Shown: in pieces, positions 1 to 9,370 of the stretch
How the letters are laid out: every line of letters starts with the position of its first letter
Numbering within the stretch: position 1 is the first letter of the stretch
Source of the DNA: Balneolaceae bacterium
Lineage (GTDB): Bacteria > Bacteroidota > Rhodothermia > Balneolales > Balneolaceae
DNA: 64,000 bases
Assembly (NCBI GenBank): GCA_007694095.1
Contig: RECI01000176.1
Location: forward strand, 1-64,000
Direction of reading: 5' to 3'
Program-made: the position numbers and the translations under genes
The notes under the pieces: generated by a model
The model's input: the letters and a program-made list of their open reading frames with translations, nothing else
Told to the model about the DNA's origin: nothing
Databases searched by the model: none

Positions 1-10
1 GCCCTTCGGG

Positions 11-40
11 CAAAATTGTCATTGGTCAATGACAATTTTG
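11..40. repeat. Perfect inverted repeat CAAAATTGTCATTG-GT-CAATGACAATTTTG, preceded by GCCC-TTC-GGGC
   Basis: Direct reading: 14-bp arms, 2-nt spacer; a second imperfect inverted repeat follows (GGGTTAAAACG ... CGTTTCAACCC, about 40-69). Confidence 0.85.
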
Positions 41-73
41 GGTTAAAACGGAAATTTACGTTTCAACCCTGAA

Positions 74-105
74 TGTGAATAACTTTGTGGAAAAGTTGTG
101 GGAAA
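74..105. promoter_or_regulatory. DnaA-box-like cluster (TGTGAATAA, TGTGGAAAA, TGTGGGAAA); possible oriC-type region
   Basis: TGTGAATAA is the reverse complement of TTATTCACA (fits TTATNCACA); two further degenerate copies in the same orientation within 32 bp, followed by an AT-rich stretch. Confidence 0.35.
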
Positions 106-372
106 ATAGATGATTTTTTTGTTGACAGGCAATTGAAAAATTTGCTTATTACTAGTGAGTATAGTTGTCATGAATGCTACGGCAGGATTGACAGAAAGCT
201 GAAATTCCGCAGCTTGTTTATTTGAAGAATCCAACAAGAAGACTCGAATGAATGTACTCCGGTACTTTTTTTATGCCCGCCTGTTTTTATCCATCAAAAC
301 TACCGCCCCCGGATCTGCAATATTCCATAAATATATTTACAAATTCAATAACCCGACTGATTCACTGTCAAC

Positions 373-837
373 TTAAACACCAAACTGGCTTAAGTGATGT
401 TCCAGATGGTAAACAGCCAAACCTTTCCATCTTTGGCTGCTGATTTTCCCAAAATAAGGGTGCCTGGCATATTCAAAATCAACCGGAAGCTTTGAAAATT
501 CCAATATGTGATTTTTTAACAGCAGTTTATCACTTTCAAAATCGACCGGTTTCGTGCCTTCTCCTTCAACTTGATCGAAACCCTTGGGAGTTGGTACGGT
601 TTTGCCGGATTTGGCCAGCAAAAGTATTTTTAGCGGGTTTACACCACCATTCTGTATAGCTTTTTTTCTGCCCATTGCCAGCCGAAGCTGATCAGTGCAG
701 TGGCAGATCATTTGATGTACATTCATTTTTCCAAACCGGGGCTGTAGCCCGGGATGGAGTTTATCAATACGTTCCAGGAAGGTATTAATCTCTTCACTTG
801 TCATATCAAACCTATTCATCCTCAAACATTTCTGCAA
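373..837 (-). CDS. DUF1569/DinB-like protein
   Basis: ORF with HQMICHCTDQLRLAMG and YHLEHHLSQFGV; the real start may be an internal Met at 819 or 804. Confidence 0.7.
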   Translation of the reverse strand: MQKCLRMNRFDMTSEEINTFLERIDKLHPGLQPRFGKMNVHQMICHCTDQLRLAMGRKKAIQNGGVNPLKILLLAKSGKTVPTPKGFDQVEGEGTKPVDFESDKLLLKNHILEFSKLPVDFEYARHPYFGKISSQRWKGLAVYHLEHHLSQFGV

Positions 838-2689
838 TCAGACCACCATATTTCTCCTCAATCACCCTCCGTTTCACTTTCATGGTAGGAGTTAACTCTC
901 CGGTTTCAACTGAAAACTCATGGTCAATTAAGCGAAAATCCCGAATCTTTTCATGGGATGCCAGATCTTTTGAGAAGCTCCGAATCTCCCTGCTGTACAG
1001 GTTTCGAACGGAGTCGCTGCTAATGAGCTCTGTACTACTCTCATAATCGATGTGGTTCTGTTTGGCATATTTTTTCAGGGCTTCGAAATCGGGCACTATC
1101 AGGGCACCCATAAAACTTTTCTTTTCACCAACCACAACAATCTGGTCAATCCACGGGCTGGTTTTAAAGAGGTCTTCTATCGGGCCGGGGTAAATATTTT
1201 TACCGCCGGCATTCACAATCATATGCTTGATTCGATCGGTTATTTTCAGCCTTCCGTTCACAAAACGGCCTACATCGCCGGTATGCAGCCAGCCCTCCGC
1301 ATCTATCATCTCATTTGTGGCCTCTTCATTTTTCCAGTAGCCTTTCATGGTGTTCGGGCCACGGTTAAGAATTTCACCCTCTTCTGTTGAGATACCGGTT
1401 GGGTAATCCTCACCGCTCACCTGTGCGATAATGCTGCTATCCTGCAGGCTCCGGATTCCTACAGTAACCCCGTTCAGCACTTTTCCAACAGTTCCCATTA
1501 CCTCTTCACCCGGCCTGTTGCATGTTATAACCGGCGAGGTTTCAGTAAGGCCATAACCTTCCAGGATACTCAGACCTGCCGACATAAAAAAAGTACCAAT
1601 TTCTGAAGGCAAAGCCGCCCCTCCGGATACGAAAAACCGAACTTTGCCCCCGGTTCTCTCTTTCAGCTTATTAAATACAAGTGTATCGGCAATAGCCTTT
1701 TGTATACCGATAAACCCCCGTTTACCTTGCCAGTATTTTTCACCTATATTCAGGGCCCAGTTAAAAATGGCTTGCTGCAGGGCACTTCCCTCCTGCACAT
1801 TTTTATTTATGAGATTGTACATTTTCTCAAACAGACGCGGCACGCTTACAATAATCGTCGGCTTTGCTTCAGTCATATTCTTAGCAACCGTATCCACACT
1901 TTCCGCATAATATATCTCAACACCACCAGCTAAGGCGGCATAGTAACCCGCAGTACGCTCAAAGGTATGGCAGAGAGGAAGAAATGATAAACAGCGGTCA
2001 TTTTCGTCGATAGCTATCACTTCATGAATAGCCTTTACATTACTCACGATATTTCGGTGAGTAAGCATTGCACCCTTTGGCTTGCCTGTAGTACCGGATG
2101 TATAAACCAGCGTTGTAACATCTTGCGGTTTAGTCTGATTGACCCTTCTTTTAAATTCATCAGCATACAACGTCTCGGCTTTTAACCCGGCAGCACAAAC
2201 GGTATCAAAAAGTTTTACATAATCGTTCGAGAGATATTTTTGCACCTTTGGTTCATCATAGGCGATGATACGCTTCAGATCCGGGCAACTATCAAAAATC
2301 TCTAATGCCTTTTTAAGCTGGATACCACTTGAAACAAAAAAGATTTTCGCGCCACTGTCTTGCAAAATAAACTCACACTGATTTGACGGCAGGGTGGAAT
2401 AAAGTGATACATTGATCGCACCAGTCATTTGTATGGCAAGATCTGTAACGGCCCACTCATACCGGTTTTCACTCAATATGGCAACCCTGTCCCCCTTTTC
2501 AATTCCCTGGCTTAACAAATAAGCTGCCAACGAGGTTACATCATCTTTAACCATATCCCAGGTAATCTTTTTGTATACGGATGATGGCGAAGGCTTGAAG
2601 GCAAAAGCTGTTTTGTCAGAATTTTTGTATTTTTTCGTAAGATTTAAGTAAAGCTCTGTTATAGTTTCGAAAGCAACAATTGTTGGCAT
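812..2689 (-). CDS. Long-chain fatty-acid--CoA ligase (AMP-binding)
   Basis: YTSGTTGKPKGAMLTHRN, GYGLTETSPV, GWLHTGDVGRF motifs. Confidence 0.93.
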   Translation of the reverse strand: MPTIVAFETITELYLNLTKKYKNSDKTAFAFKPSPSSVYKKITWDMVKDDVTSLAAYLLSQGIEKGDRVAILSENRYEWAVTDLAIQMTGAINVSLYSTLPSNQCEFILQDSGAKIFFVSSGIQLKKALEIFDSCPDLKRIIAYDEPKVQKYLSNDYVKLFDTVCAAGLKAETLYADEFKRRVNQTKPQDVTTLVYTSGTTGKPKGAMLTHRNIVSNVKAIHEVIAIDENDRCLSFLPLCHTFERTAGYYAALAGGVEIYYAESVDTVAKNMTEAKPTIIVSVPRLFEKMYNLINKNVQEGSALQQAIFNWALNIGEKYWQGKRGFIGIQKAIADTLVFNKLKERTGGKVRFFVSGGAALPSEIGTFFMSAGLSILEGYGLTETSPVITCNRPGEEVMGTVGKVLNGVTVGIRSLQDSSIIAQVSGEDYPTGISTEEGEILNRGPNTMKGYWKNEEATNEMIDAEGWLHTGDVGRFVNGRLKITDRIKHMIVNAGGKNIYPGPIEDLFKTSPWIDQIVVVGEKKSFMGALIVPDFEALKKYAKQNHIDYESSTELISSDSVRNLYSREIRSFSKDLASHEKIRDFRLIDHEFSVETGELTPTMKVKRRVIEEKYGGLIAEMFEDE

Positions 2690-2977
2690 AATGAAGCAGA
2701 GAATAGTTTTGGAGTTTAATTCAGTTTCCGTACATATGGAATAGTTAACTCACCGTTATAAATGTCATTAAATAAGTCAGGTTTGCCTGAAAAACAATAT
2801 ATTCAATGTATATCAACTTTCGCAATGTCAGTCCAATGGCATTCGTTTGTCACATTTTTTTCTCCAATTCATTTAGGGGACGTCAACAAAATCCGGTTTT
2901 TCGGATACTGAAAAACTCAAACACGAAGGGTTTCATTAAACCGTTATAAATATTTAAGCTAAGAAAACAGAAGACTC

Positions 2978-3478
2978 ATGGCACACCAGGCAACGGAAGA
3001 AACCATTCATTTAGTTAAGGAAATATTCAGAACCTATCTGAAGGAAAAAAAACAACGTCAAACACCCGAACGATTTATGGTTCTGCAGGAGATTTACAGC
3101 TCTGATGGCCATCTTGATGCAGATGAGATTTTCTTTAATATGAAAAATGCCGGCACCCGGGTTTCAAGAGCAACCGTTTATAATACGCTTGATCTTCTGA
3201 TTGAATGCGGATTGGTACAGCGCCAACAATTCGGAAAAAACCAGTACTACTACGAGCGATCTTACGCCTATCAACAGCACGACCATATGATCTGCAAAGC
3301 GTGCGGTGTAGTAATTGAATTCTGTGACCCCAGAATACTCGAAATTCAGAAACTGATGGAAAAAATTCACAACTTCAAGGTAGACGGACACTCACTTCAC
3401 CTTTTTGGCACGTGCAATGATACTGAAGCGTGCAAGCTCAGGCAGAAAAGCGGGGATAAAATTAAGTCTTTGGCATAG
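2978..3478 (+). CDS. fur: Fur-family transcriptional regulator
   Basis: RQTPERFMVLQEIY, HDHMICKACGVVIEF; winged-helix and metal-binding pattern. Confidence 0.88.
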   Translation: MAHQATEETIHLVKEIFRTYLKEKKQRQTPERFMVLQEIYSSDGHLDADEIFFNMKNAGTRVSRATVYNTLDLLIECGLVQRQQFGKNQYYYERSYAYQQHDHMICKACGVVIEFCDPRILEIQKLMEKIHNFKVDGHSLHLFGTCNDTEACKLRQKSGDKIKSLA

Positions 3479-3499
3479 GCATATAACCTGCCAATAGTT

Positions 3500-3535
3500 T
3501 TAACCCGGAATCTCTTGGTGAGAAATCCGGGTTAA
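3500..3535. repeat. Palindrome TTAACCCGGAATCTCTTGGTGAGAAATCCGGGTTAA, copy 1 (likely bidirectional terminator)
   Basis: Inverted repeat between convergent fur and ftsX; near-identical copy at 54540-54579. Confidence 0.8.
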
Positions 3536-3539
3536 TCGG

Positions 3540-4424
3540 TCAGGAATAAACTTTTGTATCCCTGATAAACTTTCGTGCTGCCCATCTGCTGCCCCACCAC
3601 CCCATAATGATGGAAAGACCGACAATACCTCCGGCCAGGTAGTACCATTCTCCGTATGGCCATGCTAGTTCTGCAGCCTGAGGAATGTATCTTGGTATAA
3701 GCCACTCAAATCCAAAGGTAATAACAAGAACTGCACAACTTCCTGCAATTAAACCCTGAAGTACGCCTTCCACCAAAAATGGCCGGCGTATGAATGAATT
3801 AGTGGCACCAACCAGTTTCATTGCCCGGATTAAATCCCGTTTGGCATAGATGGTAAGCCGGATTGTATTAAACACCAGAATATTGGCAACCAGCAGGATA
3901 AAAATTCCAATAGATGCCCCTGCAATCACAAACAATTCCATGCGCTCTTCAATAGTTTCGAGCAGGGCAAGGTTAAAACGCACTTCATCCACACCTGCAT
4001 ACCCACGGAATACCTGTACCAGCGAATCAACCTGAGCCACGCTTAGTTCATCAGACATTACCACACGGAATGATGCCGGTAAAAAATCAAGTGAAGCAAT
4101 AGCTTCGGCACCCATACCGAATTCTTGTTGAAATACTTTTGAGGCACTGTCTTTCGATATGTACGTGAGCCCTGATACTTCCGGTTTTTGTAAAATCAGT
4201 TCTTCGATTCTGTGGGTTTCCGGTTCGTTCAGATCTTGCAGGAATATCTCGACTTCAACCTGTTGGCGCAGTACCTGTGCCACTTCATAGGCATTGTAAC
4301 CAACCTGAAACAAGACGCCGATTAACAGAACTGCTATAAATAGTGAAAACATTGATGTAAATGCCGCCAATTTGGCTCTTCCAAGACCGGCAATACCTTC
4401 TTTTAAAACATAAACAGCGCTCAT
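3540..4424 (-). CDS. ftsX: Cell-division permease FtsX
   Basis: 294 aa, N-terminal TM, three C-terminal TMs, KRDLIRAMKLVGATNSFIRRPFLVEG motif. Confidence 0.9.
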   Translation of the reverse strand: MSAVYVLKEGIAGLGRAKLAAFTSMFSLFIAVLLIGVLFQVGYNAYEVAQVLRQQVEVEIFLQDLNEPETHRIEELILQKPEVSGLTYISKDSASKVFQQEFGMGAEAIASLDFLPASFRVVMSDELSVAQVDSLVQVFRGYAGVDEVRFNLALLETIEERMELFVIAGASIGIFILLVANILVFNTIRLTIYAKRDLIRAMKLVGATNSFIRRPFLVEGVLQGLIAGSCAVLVITFGFEWLIPRYIPQAAELAWPYGEWYYLAGGIVGLSIIMGWWGSRWAARKFIRDTKVYS

Positions 4425-4434
4425 TTTCAGTTAT

Positions 4435-6510
4435 CTAATTTGTGAATAATACTCTTATTCCAAAACGGAATCTCCGTTCCGGCATGGGGTAACCGGTTGA
4501 TTCAAAGTAGCCCAGTTGCCCGGCACGATCAAATAAATTTTCCCATTTAAGCAATATCATGAACCATCTCACCCTGGCCGATACATCCAGGTCTACCCGG
4601 TAATAAGACGGGTTGAAAAACTCGTTTGTTCCATGCTGCCAGCGATTCAGTGGTGTAATATATTCAGCAGTCCTGAATATTTGCGGCGACACCACCCCAG
4701 AAAAACCCGCTTTTACATAAGTGGCACGATCAAAAAGGTAATTTTTCCAATACAGGTGACTTTTAATCCAGATTCGATCTCCCGAAGTGTCCAGGATTTG
4801 GTTGATGGGGTTCATACTGCCAGAATTAAATGATTTGAATGTACCGGATACTTCAGCCTCAAACACCCTGGAATCAAGCGTCAGCCACGCTGTGCCGCTC
4901 AGCACCTCATAGGGGTCAATAGCTGTAAACTGACCGTCATCCCCGATAAATAATCCATAATTCGTTTCCCGGAAATCCCCGCGTAATCCGATTGTCAGAA
5001 TATCAGTCAAACCGAAAGCTGCTTCCACACCTGCAGTCAGCGATTCCTCGTTCGGAAGATCCTGATTCCCGAAAAATTGGGCTGACGTCCAGTAGAGCGA
5101 CTGGATGTCTGGAGCACGTGATAATTGGCCGCCAAATATTGAAAGTTTCAGGCGTTCTGTTGGGTTTAACACAAACCGGCCCGATATTTCAGTCGTTAAA
5201 CGGCCGTCATTCCATGTTGTAGCCCTTGTACGAATGTCGATTTTTGCGAAACGGGTTAAACCCTGTGATGCCGATAGTTCACCCTGTGCACCAAGCCAGC
5301 TTGTTCTGGTCAGATTTTGCTTTTCTCTCTCATTTAATAAAAATGAACGTGCAGTAGCTGTTGCGGATGTGGAACGAAATCCGATCTGATGCCTTGCAAA
5401 AAGTTCGAGATTACCAAAATTGGTGGATATACTATCAGTTACTGTAGTAAGTTCCCATGCATCGCTCTGATAATGAAGCCCGAAAGTTGTAGATACATCC
5501 TGTTCGATGCTGCGCCGGTGATGCATCTGAATAAACAGATCATTCGATGATTGTGTAGAATTTGCACCGCTTTGCAGTGGACTTTCAATAAACCTGTTGA
5601 ACGCAAAAAAACGGGGATCCGAAATGTTGTAGCCGAAGGGCTCCTGCCTGTCCAGTGAATTGCTTATATAATTAAATTTAGCAAGCCAATTGTCATTAAG
5701 CTGATGATACAGCCTGGCAACAACCTGATTGCCTTCCACACCTTGTCGCGAATATCCTCCGCCATCTCGCCTGTCCCAGAATGAGAGTTCCAGATTGGTA
5801 GTTTTTAAAAAATTTTGGGTAAATGAAAATTCAAGGTTCCTGTGATTGAATTTACTCTCATCGAAGTTTAGATAGGTTCGTGGTTGTATGATGTAATGAT
5901 CCCGCAGGCGAACATTCGCATCATAAACAGCCCCATAGTCAGCCTCTGAAAATTCTGATATTTTATGTACCGCAAGCCTGTTCCAGTTTACAGCACCCGT
6001 TAACGGATCATTGAGCCTGAGCCCTTCCATTTCCAGGTTCAGGTGCCTGCTCTCAAAGGCGTGAAGCTCCATGGCATCCATTCTGCCTTTGGTACCCATC
6101 CGGTAAGTAATGGCTCCTCTTTGCTGGTAAAAGCGGTCGAATAAATTTACAAGCTGAATCCACCGCAGAGTGCTGTCGGTTTCGGCAATATCAAATCCTT
6201 CCTGCATCGCAAAATTCCATATATGCACGGTATCGGGTTGCGCCCTGCGTTCTTCATCAGGCGGGGGCTCTTCCCATGGCTGCCTTGCACCTTCGATGAA
6301 TTGCAGCTGCGGCAATACCGGCTCACGTTCCCTTATAGTAATAACCGGTACTTTTCTGTAAATGTCGTCTGTCTCGGTTGTATCGCTTTGTACAATATGC
6401 AACCACAAACCCTCACTCATGGAAGAACCACCTCGTACATCCGGAGCAGCCTGCAGCATACCCTGACTAAGGATAAAAAACATCATCCAAAAAACTGACT
6501 GGTAAATCAA
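4435..6510 (-). CDS. Outer-membrane TonB-receptor-like beta-barrel protein
   Basis: Signal peptide, short plug-like segment, repeated amphipathic strands, C-terminal RRFRFGIRVLFTN. Confidence 0.65.
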   Translation of the reverse strand: MIYQSVFWMMFFILSQGMLQAAPDVRGGSSMSEGLWLHIVQSDTTETDDIYRKVPVITIREREPVLPQLQFIEGARQPWEEPPPDEERRAQPDTVHIWNFAMQEGFDIAETDSTLRWIQLVNLFDRFYQQRGAITYRMGTKGRMDAMELHAFESRHLNLEMEGLRLNDPLTGAVNWNRLAVHKISEFSEADYGAVYDANVRLRDHYIIQPRTYLNFDESKFNHRNLEFSFTQNFLKTTNLELSFWDRRDGGGYSRQGVEGNQVVARLYHQLNDNWLAKFNYISNSLDRQEPFGYNISDPRFFAFNRFIESPLQSGANSTQSSNDLFIQMHHRRSIEQDVSTTFGLHYQSDAWELTTVTDSISTNFGNLELFARHQIGFRSTSATATARSFLLNEREKQNLTRTSWLGAQGELSASQGLTRFAKIDIRTRATTWNDGRLTTEISGRFVLNPTERLKLSIFGGQLSRAPDIQSLYWTSAQFFGNQDLPNEESLTAGVEAAFGLTDILTIGLRGDFRETNYGLFIGDDGQFTAIDPYEVLSGTAWLTLDSRVFEAEVSGTFKSFNSGSMNPINQILDTSGDRIWIKSHLYWKNYLFDRATYVKAGFSGVVSPQIFRTAEYITPLNRWQHGTNEFFNPSYYRVDLDVSARVRWFMILLKWENLFDRAGQLGYFESTGYPMPERRFRFGIRVLFTN

Positions 6511-7793
6511 GGATGGTAGGGTTTAAGTTCGTAAGGGTAACCGTCTAACCCTAGCAGCCGCCTTCTTATACACTCCAGCACTACCATTGCGGTTCTTTCT
6601 TTATTTATGAGCCTGTTATTTGATAATATCGCTTGTAACGCAAAAGTAGTACCCTGTATTGAAAAACCCATCCATACGAGGCCAACAGGTTTATCTTTCG
6701 TGCCGCCGCCAGGCCCTGCAATTCCGGTAGTGGAAACACCAATATCGCTATTTAATATCCTGCTTACACCTTCTGCCATCTGGAATGCCACCTGTTTGCT
6801 AACGGCTCCAAAACTCATCAGCACGTCTTCACTTACCCCAAGCAAATCAGCTTTAACATCATTTGAATAAGAAATAACGCCACCTTTCATATAAGAACTG
6901 CTGCCAGGTATATTTGTTATTTCATTTCCCAAAAAGCCGCCAGTGCAACTTTCAGCAACCGCGATGGTCAGTTTTTTCTTTTCAAGTATTTTCCCGACAA
7001 CTTCGGCTAACTTCAGGTTTTTTCCTTTTCCATAGATGCACCCACCGGCACGTTCATGCAGCTGTTTCCTGATAAGTTTTAATTTTTCTCCCGCAACTTT
7101 CCGGTTTTTTCCATTTGCACTTATTCGAATCGTTACACCAGACGGTCCCGGTAAAAAAGCAATCCCAATACCATTATTTACATATTCATCAAGTAGGCCG
7201 ATTCGGTCGCTCAAAGTACTCTCAGGAATTCCTGCCGTTTTATAGTATTCGGTTACCCACACATCTTGAGACGGAAAAGTTTTTTTAATGCGCGGTATCA
7301 CCTCATTCTCCATAAGATATTCCATCTCATAGGGAACTCCCGGGAGAACCGCGAGATAATGCACATTGCGCTTAAACCACATGCCCGGTGCCGTACCCAT
7401 CTTATTGAAAAGCACATCACAAGCTTCCGGCACCAATGCCTGCTCTTTATTCGATTCGGAGAGTATATATCCTCTTTTTTTAAAAATCTCCCTAATATGA
7501 GTCAATACTTCAAGGTTTTCACGTAATCTGCTGTTGAAAATTTCAGCCACAATTTTTTTGGTGACATCGTCATGGGTAGGCCCAAGACCACCGGTAACAA
7601 TCGTCAAATCTGCTTTTGTCAGCGATTCTTCAATCTGATGACGAATAAGCAACGGGTCGTCCGGTATCGTAAAACCCCTTTCCACAATAAAGCCGATTTC
7701 TGTGAGAAAAATACCAATTTTTGCAGCATTTGTATTGACTGTATCACCAATCAGCAGTTCGTTCCCTATCGAAATAATATGCGCTTTTTTCAT
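6507..7793 (-). CDS. cinA: CinA family protein (nicotinamide-nucleotide amidase, MoCF + CinA domains)
   Basis: IISIGNELLIGDTVNTNAAKI, VTGGLGPTHDDVTKK, AVAESCTGGFLGNEIT; start placed at internal MKKAHI. Confidence 0.93.
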   Translation of the reverse strand: MKKAHIISIGNELLIGDTVNTNAAKIGIFLTEIGFIVERGFTIPDDPLLIRHQIEESLTKADLTIVTGGLGPTHDDVTKKIVAEIFNSRLRENLEVLTHIREIFKKRGYILSESNKEQALVPEACDVLFNKMGTAPGMWFKRNVHYLAVLPGVPYEMEYLMENEVIPRIKKTFPSQDVWVTEYYKTAGIPESTLSDRIGLLDEYVNNGIGIAFLPGPSGVTIRISANGKNRKVAGEKLKLIRKQLHERAGGCIYGKGKNLKLAEVVGKILEKKKLTIAVAESCTGGFLGNEITNIPGSSSYMKGGVISYSNDVKADLLGVSEDVLMSFGAVSKQVAFQMAEGVSRILNSDIGVSTTGIAGPGGGTKDKPVGLVWMGFSIQGTTFALQAILSNNRLINKERTAMVVLECIRRRLLGLDGYPYELKPYHP

Positions 7794-8127
7794 ATCCCAT
7801 GAAAATAGGGCTTTGTTAAACAACCGTAAAATTTAGTATCCCAAAATTATTGCACAATTACCCTTAAGTTTACTTTTTTGTTTTTTCGGTTTTCCGGTTA
7901 TACTGTCCATTATTTCCCCGGTTGTACGGTTACTTCGATTAGCCCCGGGCTCAAATTAAGCCATGGGAAAAAAAATCAAAATTTTACTATAGCTGCTGCT
8001 AACCAAATTGCAAAAGAATTACTGCCTCTGACTTGCGTAATTTTACAATGATAATCAAAAAAAGAATACCTGGTTCATTTGAAAAAACTTCATTCCATTT
8101 AATCAGTGATAGTTTTACCTTTATCCC

Positions 8128-8724
8128 GTGAATAATATTCCCAACATAATAAGCACCTTCAGGTTGATAATGGCGCCAGTATTTCTGGTTTTGTTTATTC
8201 AGGATGATATTTTATGGAGGGGCCTCAGCCTGCTTGTATTTCTGATTGCTGCACTTTCCGACATTATAGACGGGTACTATGCCCGCAGATACGACCTGGA
8301 AAGCGATTTTGGTGTCTTTCTCGATCCACTTGCCGATAAATTTCTGACATTTGCGGGTTTTGTCTGCCTACCCTTTCTTGATCCTCAGCAGTTCCCCTGG
8401 TGGGCTGTTGTACTTATTGTTATCCGTGACATAATGGTTACATCTCTCAGAATTTTTGCCAGTCGCCGCGGAATTGTTCTGGAAACACGTACTACAGCCA
8501 AAGCCAAAACAGCCATTCAGATGGGGTACCTCTATGTGGCATTGGTATTCGGATTCTTAATTTTATTTGGCGGCGGATTCGGAGAGCTTGTGCGTACCAT
8601 TTATGCTACAAACATCTTCTTTTGGGGAATGATGGTAGTTGTTATAATCACTGTATACTCAGGTGTCGAGTATCTTGTGGTTAACCGGAAGTTGTTCAAT
8701 TCTGCTGCTCATGGAGCAGATTAA
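8128..8724 (+). CDS. pgsA: CDP-diacylglycerol--glycerol-3-phosphate 3-phosphatidyltransferase
   Basis: CDP-alcohol phosphotransferase motif SDIIDGYYARRYDLESDFGVFLDPLADK. Confidence 0.93.
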   Translation: MNNIPNIISTFRLIMAPVFLVLFIQDDILWRGLSLLVFLIAALSDIIDGYYARRYDLESDFGVFLDPLADKFLTFAGFVCLPFLDPQQFPWWAVVLIVIRDIMVTSLRIFASRRGIVLETRTTAKAKTAIQMGYLYVALVFGFLILFGGGFGELVRTIYATNIFFWGMMVVVIITVYSGVEYLVVNRKLFNSAAHGAD

Positions 8725-9184
8725 AATATTTATCGGCACATTTTTCGGTGCAGGCTTACTGCCCTTGGCACCCGGAACCTGGGGCAGCCTGTTCACACTT
8801 CCTGTAATATACCTCACAGCACTCCATTTTAAAGCTGCAGGTATGATAATATTATTGTTGGTTGCCATACTGCTCTCCCTTTGGAGTGCCCCTGCTGCAG
8901 TAAGACGATACGGTGAAGATCCTGGCCGTTTTGTAATGGATGAAAGTGCCGGTCAAATTGTTGCCTTTCTGATTATCCCATTTCATTATTCCTTGAATAT
9001 GGATATCTGGATCCTGTTGGCAGGTTTTCTTCTTTTCCGTTTGTTTGATATTTTTAAGCCTTTTGGCATAAGGGAATTGGAAAAAATCAGCGGGAAATTT
9101 GGTATATTGTTCGATGATTTACTTGCAGGTGTTTACGCTCTCATCTGTCTACAAGTAATTCTCTATGTAATCACCGTTTTCTGA
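8711..9184 (+). CDS. pgpA: Phosphatidylglycerophosphatase A
   Basis: GTFFGAGLLPLAPGTWGSL, DESAGQIVAF, RLFDIFKPFGIRELEK; ATG 8711 overlaps pgsA 3' end. Confidence 0.9.
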   Translation: MEQIKIFIGTFFGAGLLPLAPGTWGSLFTLPVIYLTALHFKAAGMIILLLVAILLSLWSAPAAVRRYGEDPGRFVMDESAGQIVAFLIIPFHYSLNMDIWILLAGFLLFRLFDIFKPFGIRELEKISGKFGILFDDLLAGVYALICLQVILYVITVF

Positions 9185-9288
9185 TTGATTAAAAATTCCA
9201 TTGTCATAAAGATGTTTTCAAATAACGAGGAAAATCAGCAGGGGCCTCAAAGATTACGGAACTGAATAACATGTAGTTAACAATCATC

Positions 9289-9310
9289 TCTTATCTTAGG
9301 CAAGATAAGA
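9289..9310 (+). promoter_or_regulatory. Stem-loop TCTTATCTT-AGGC-AAGATAAGA upstream of pyrE
   Basis: Perfect 9-bp stem, 4-nt loop; a T7 run follows at about 9330. Confidence 0.5.
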
Positions 9311-9370
9311 TACAAGGCATGACGGCTTTTTTTAGACTACCATAAGTATTTAATTGACGAAAATTTACAC

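Noticed and set aside
43-237. Minus-strand 64-aa ORF at window start
   Set aside because: Covers the palindrome and DnaA-box-like region; composition looks non-coding.
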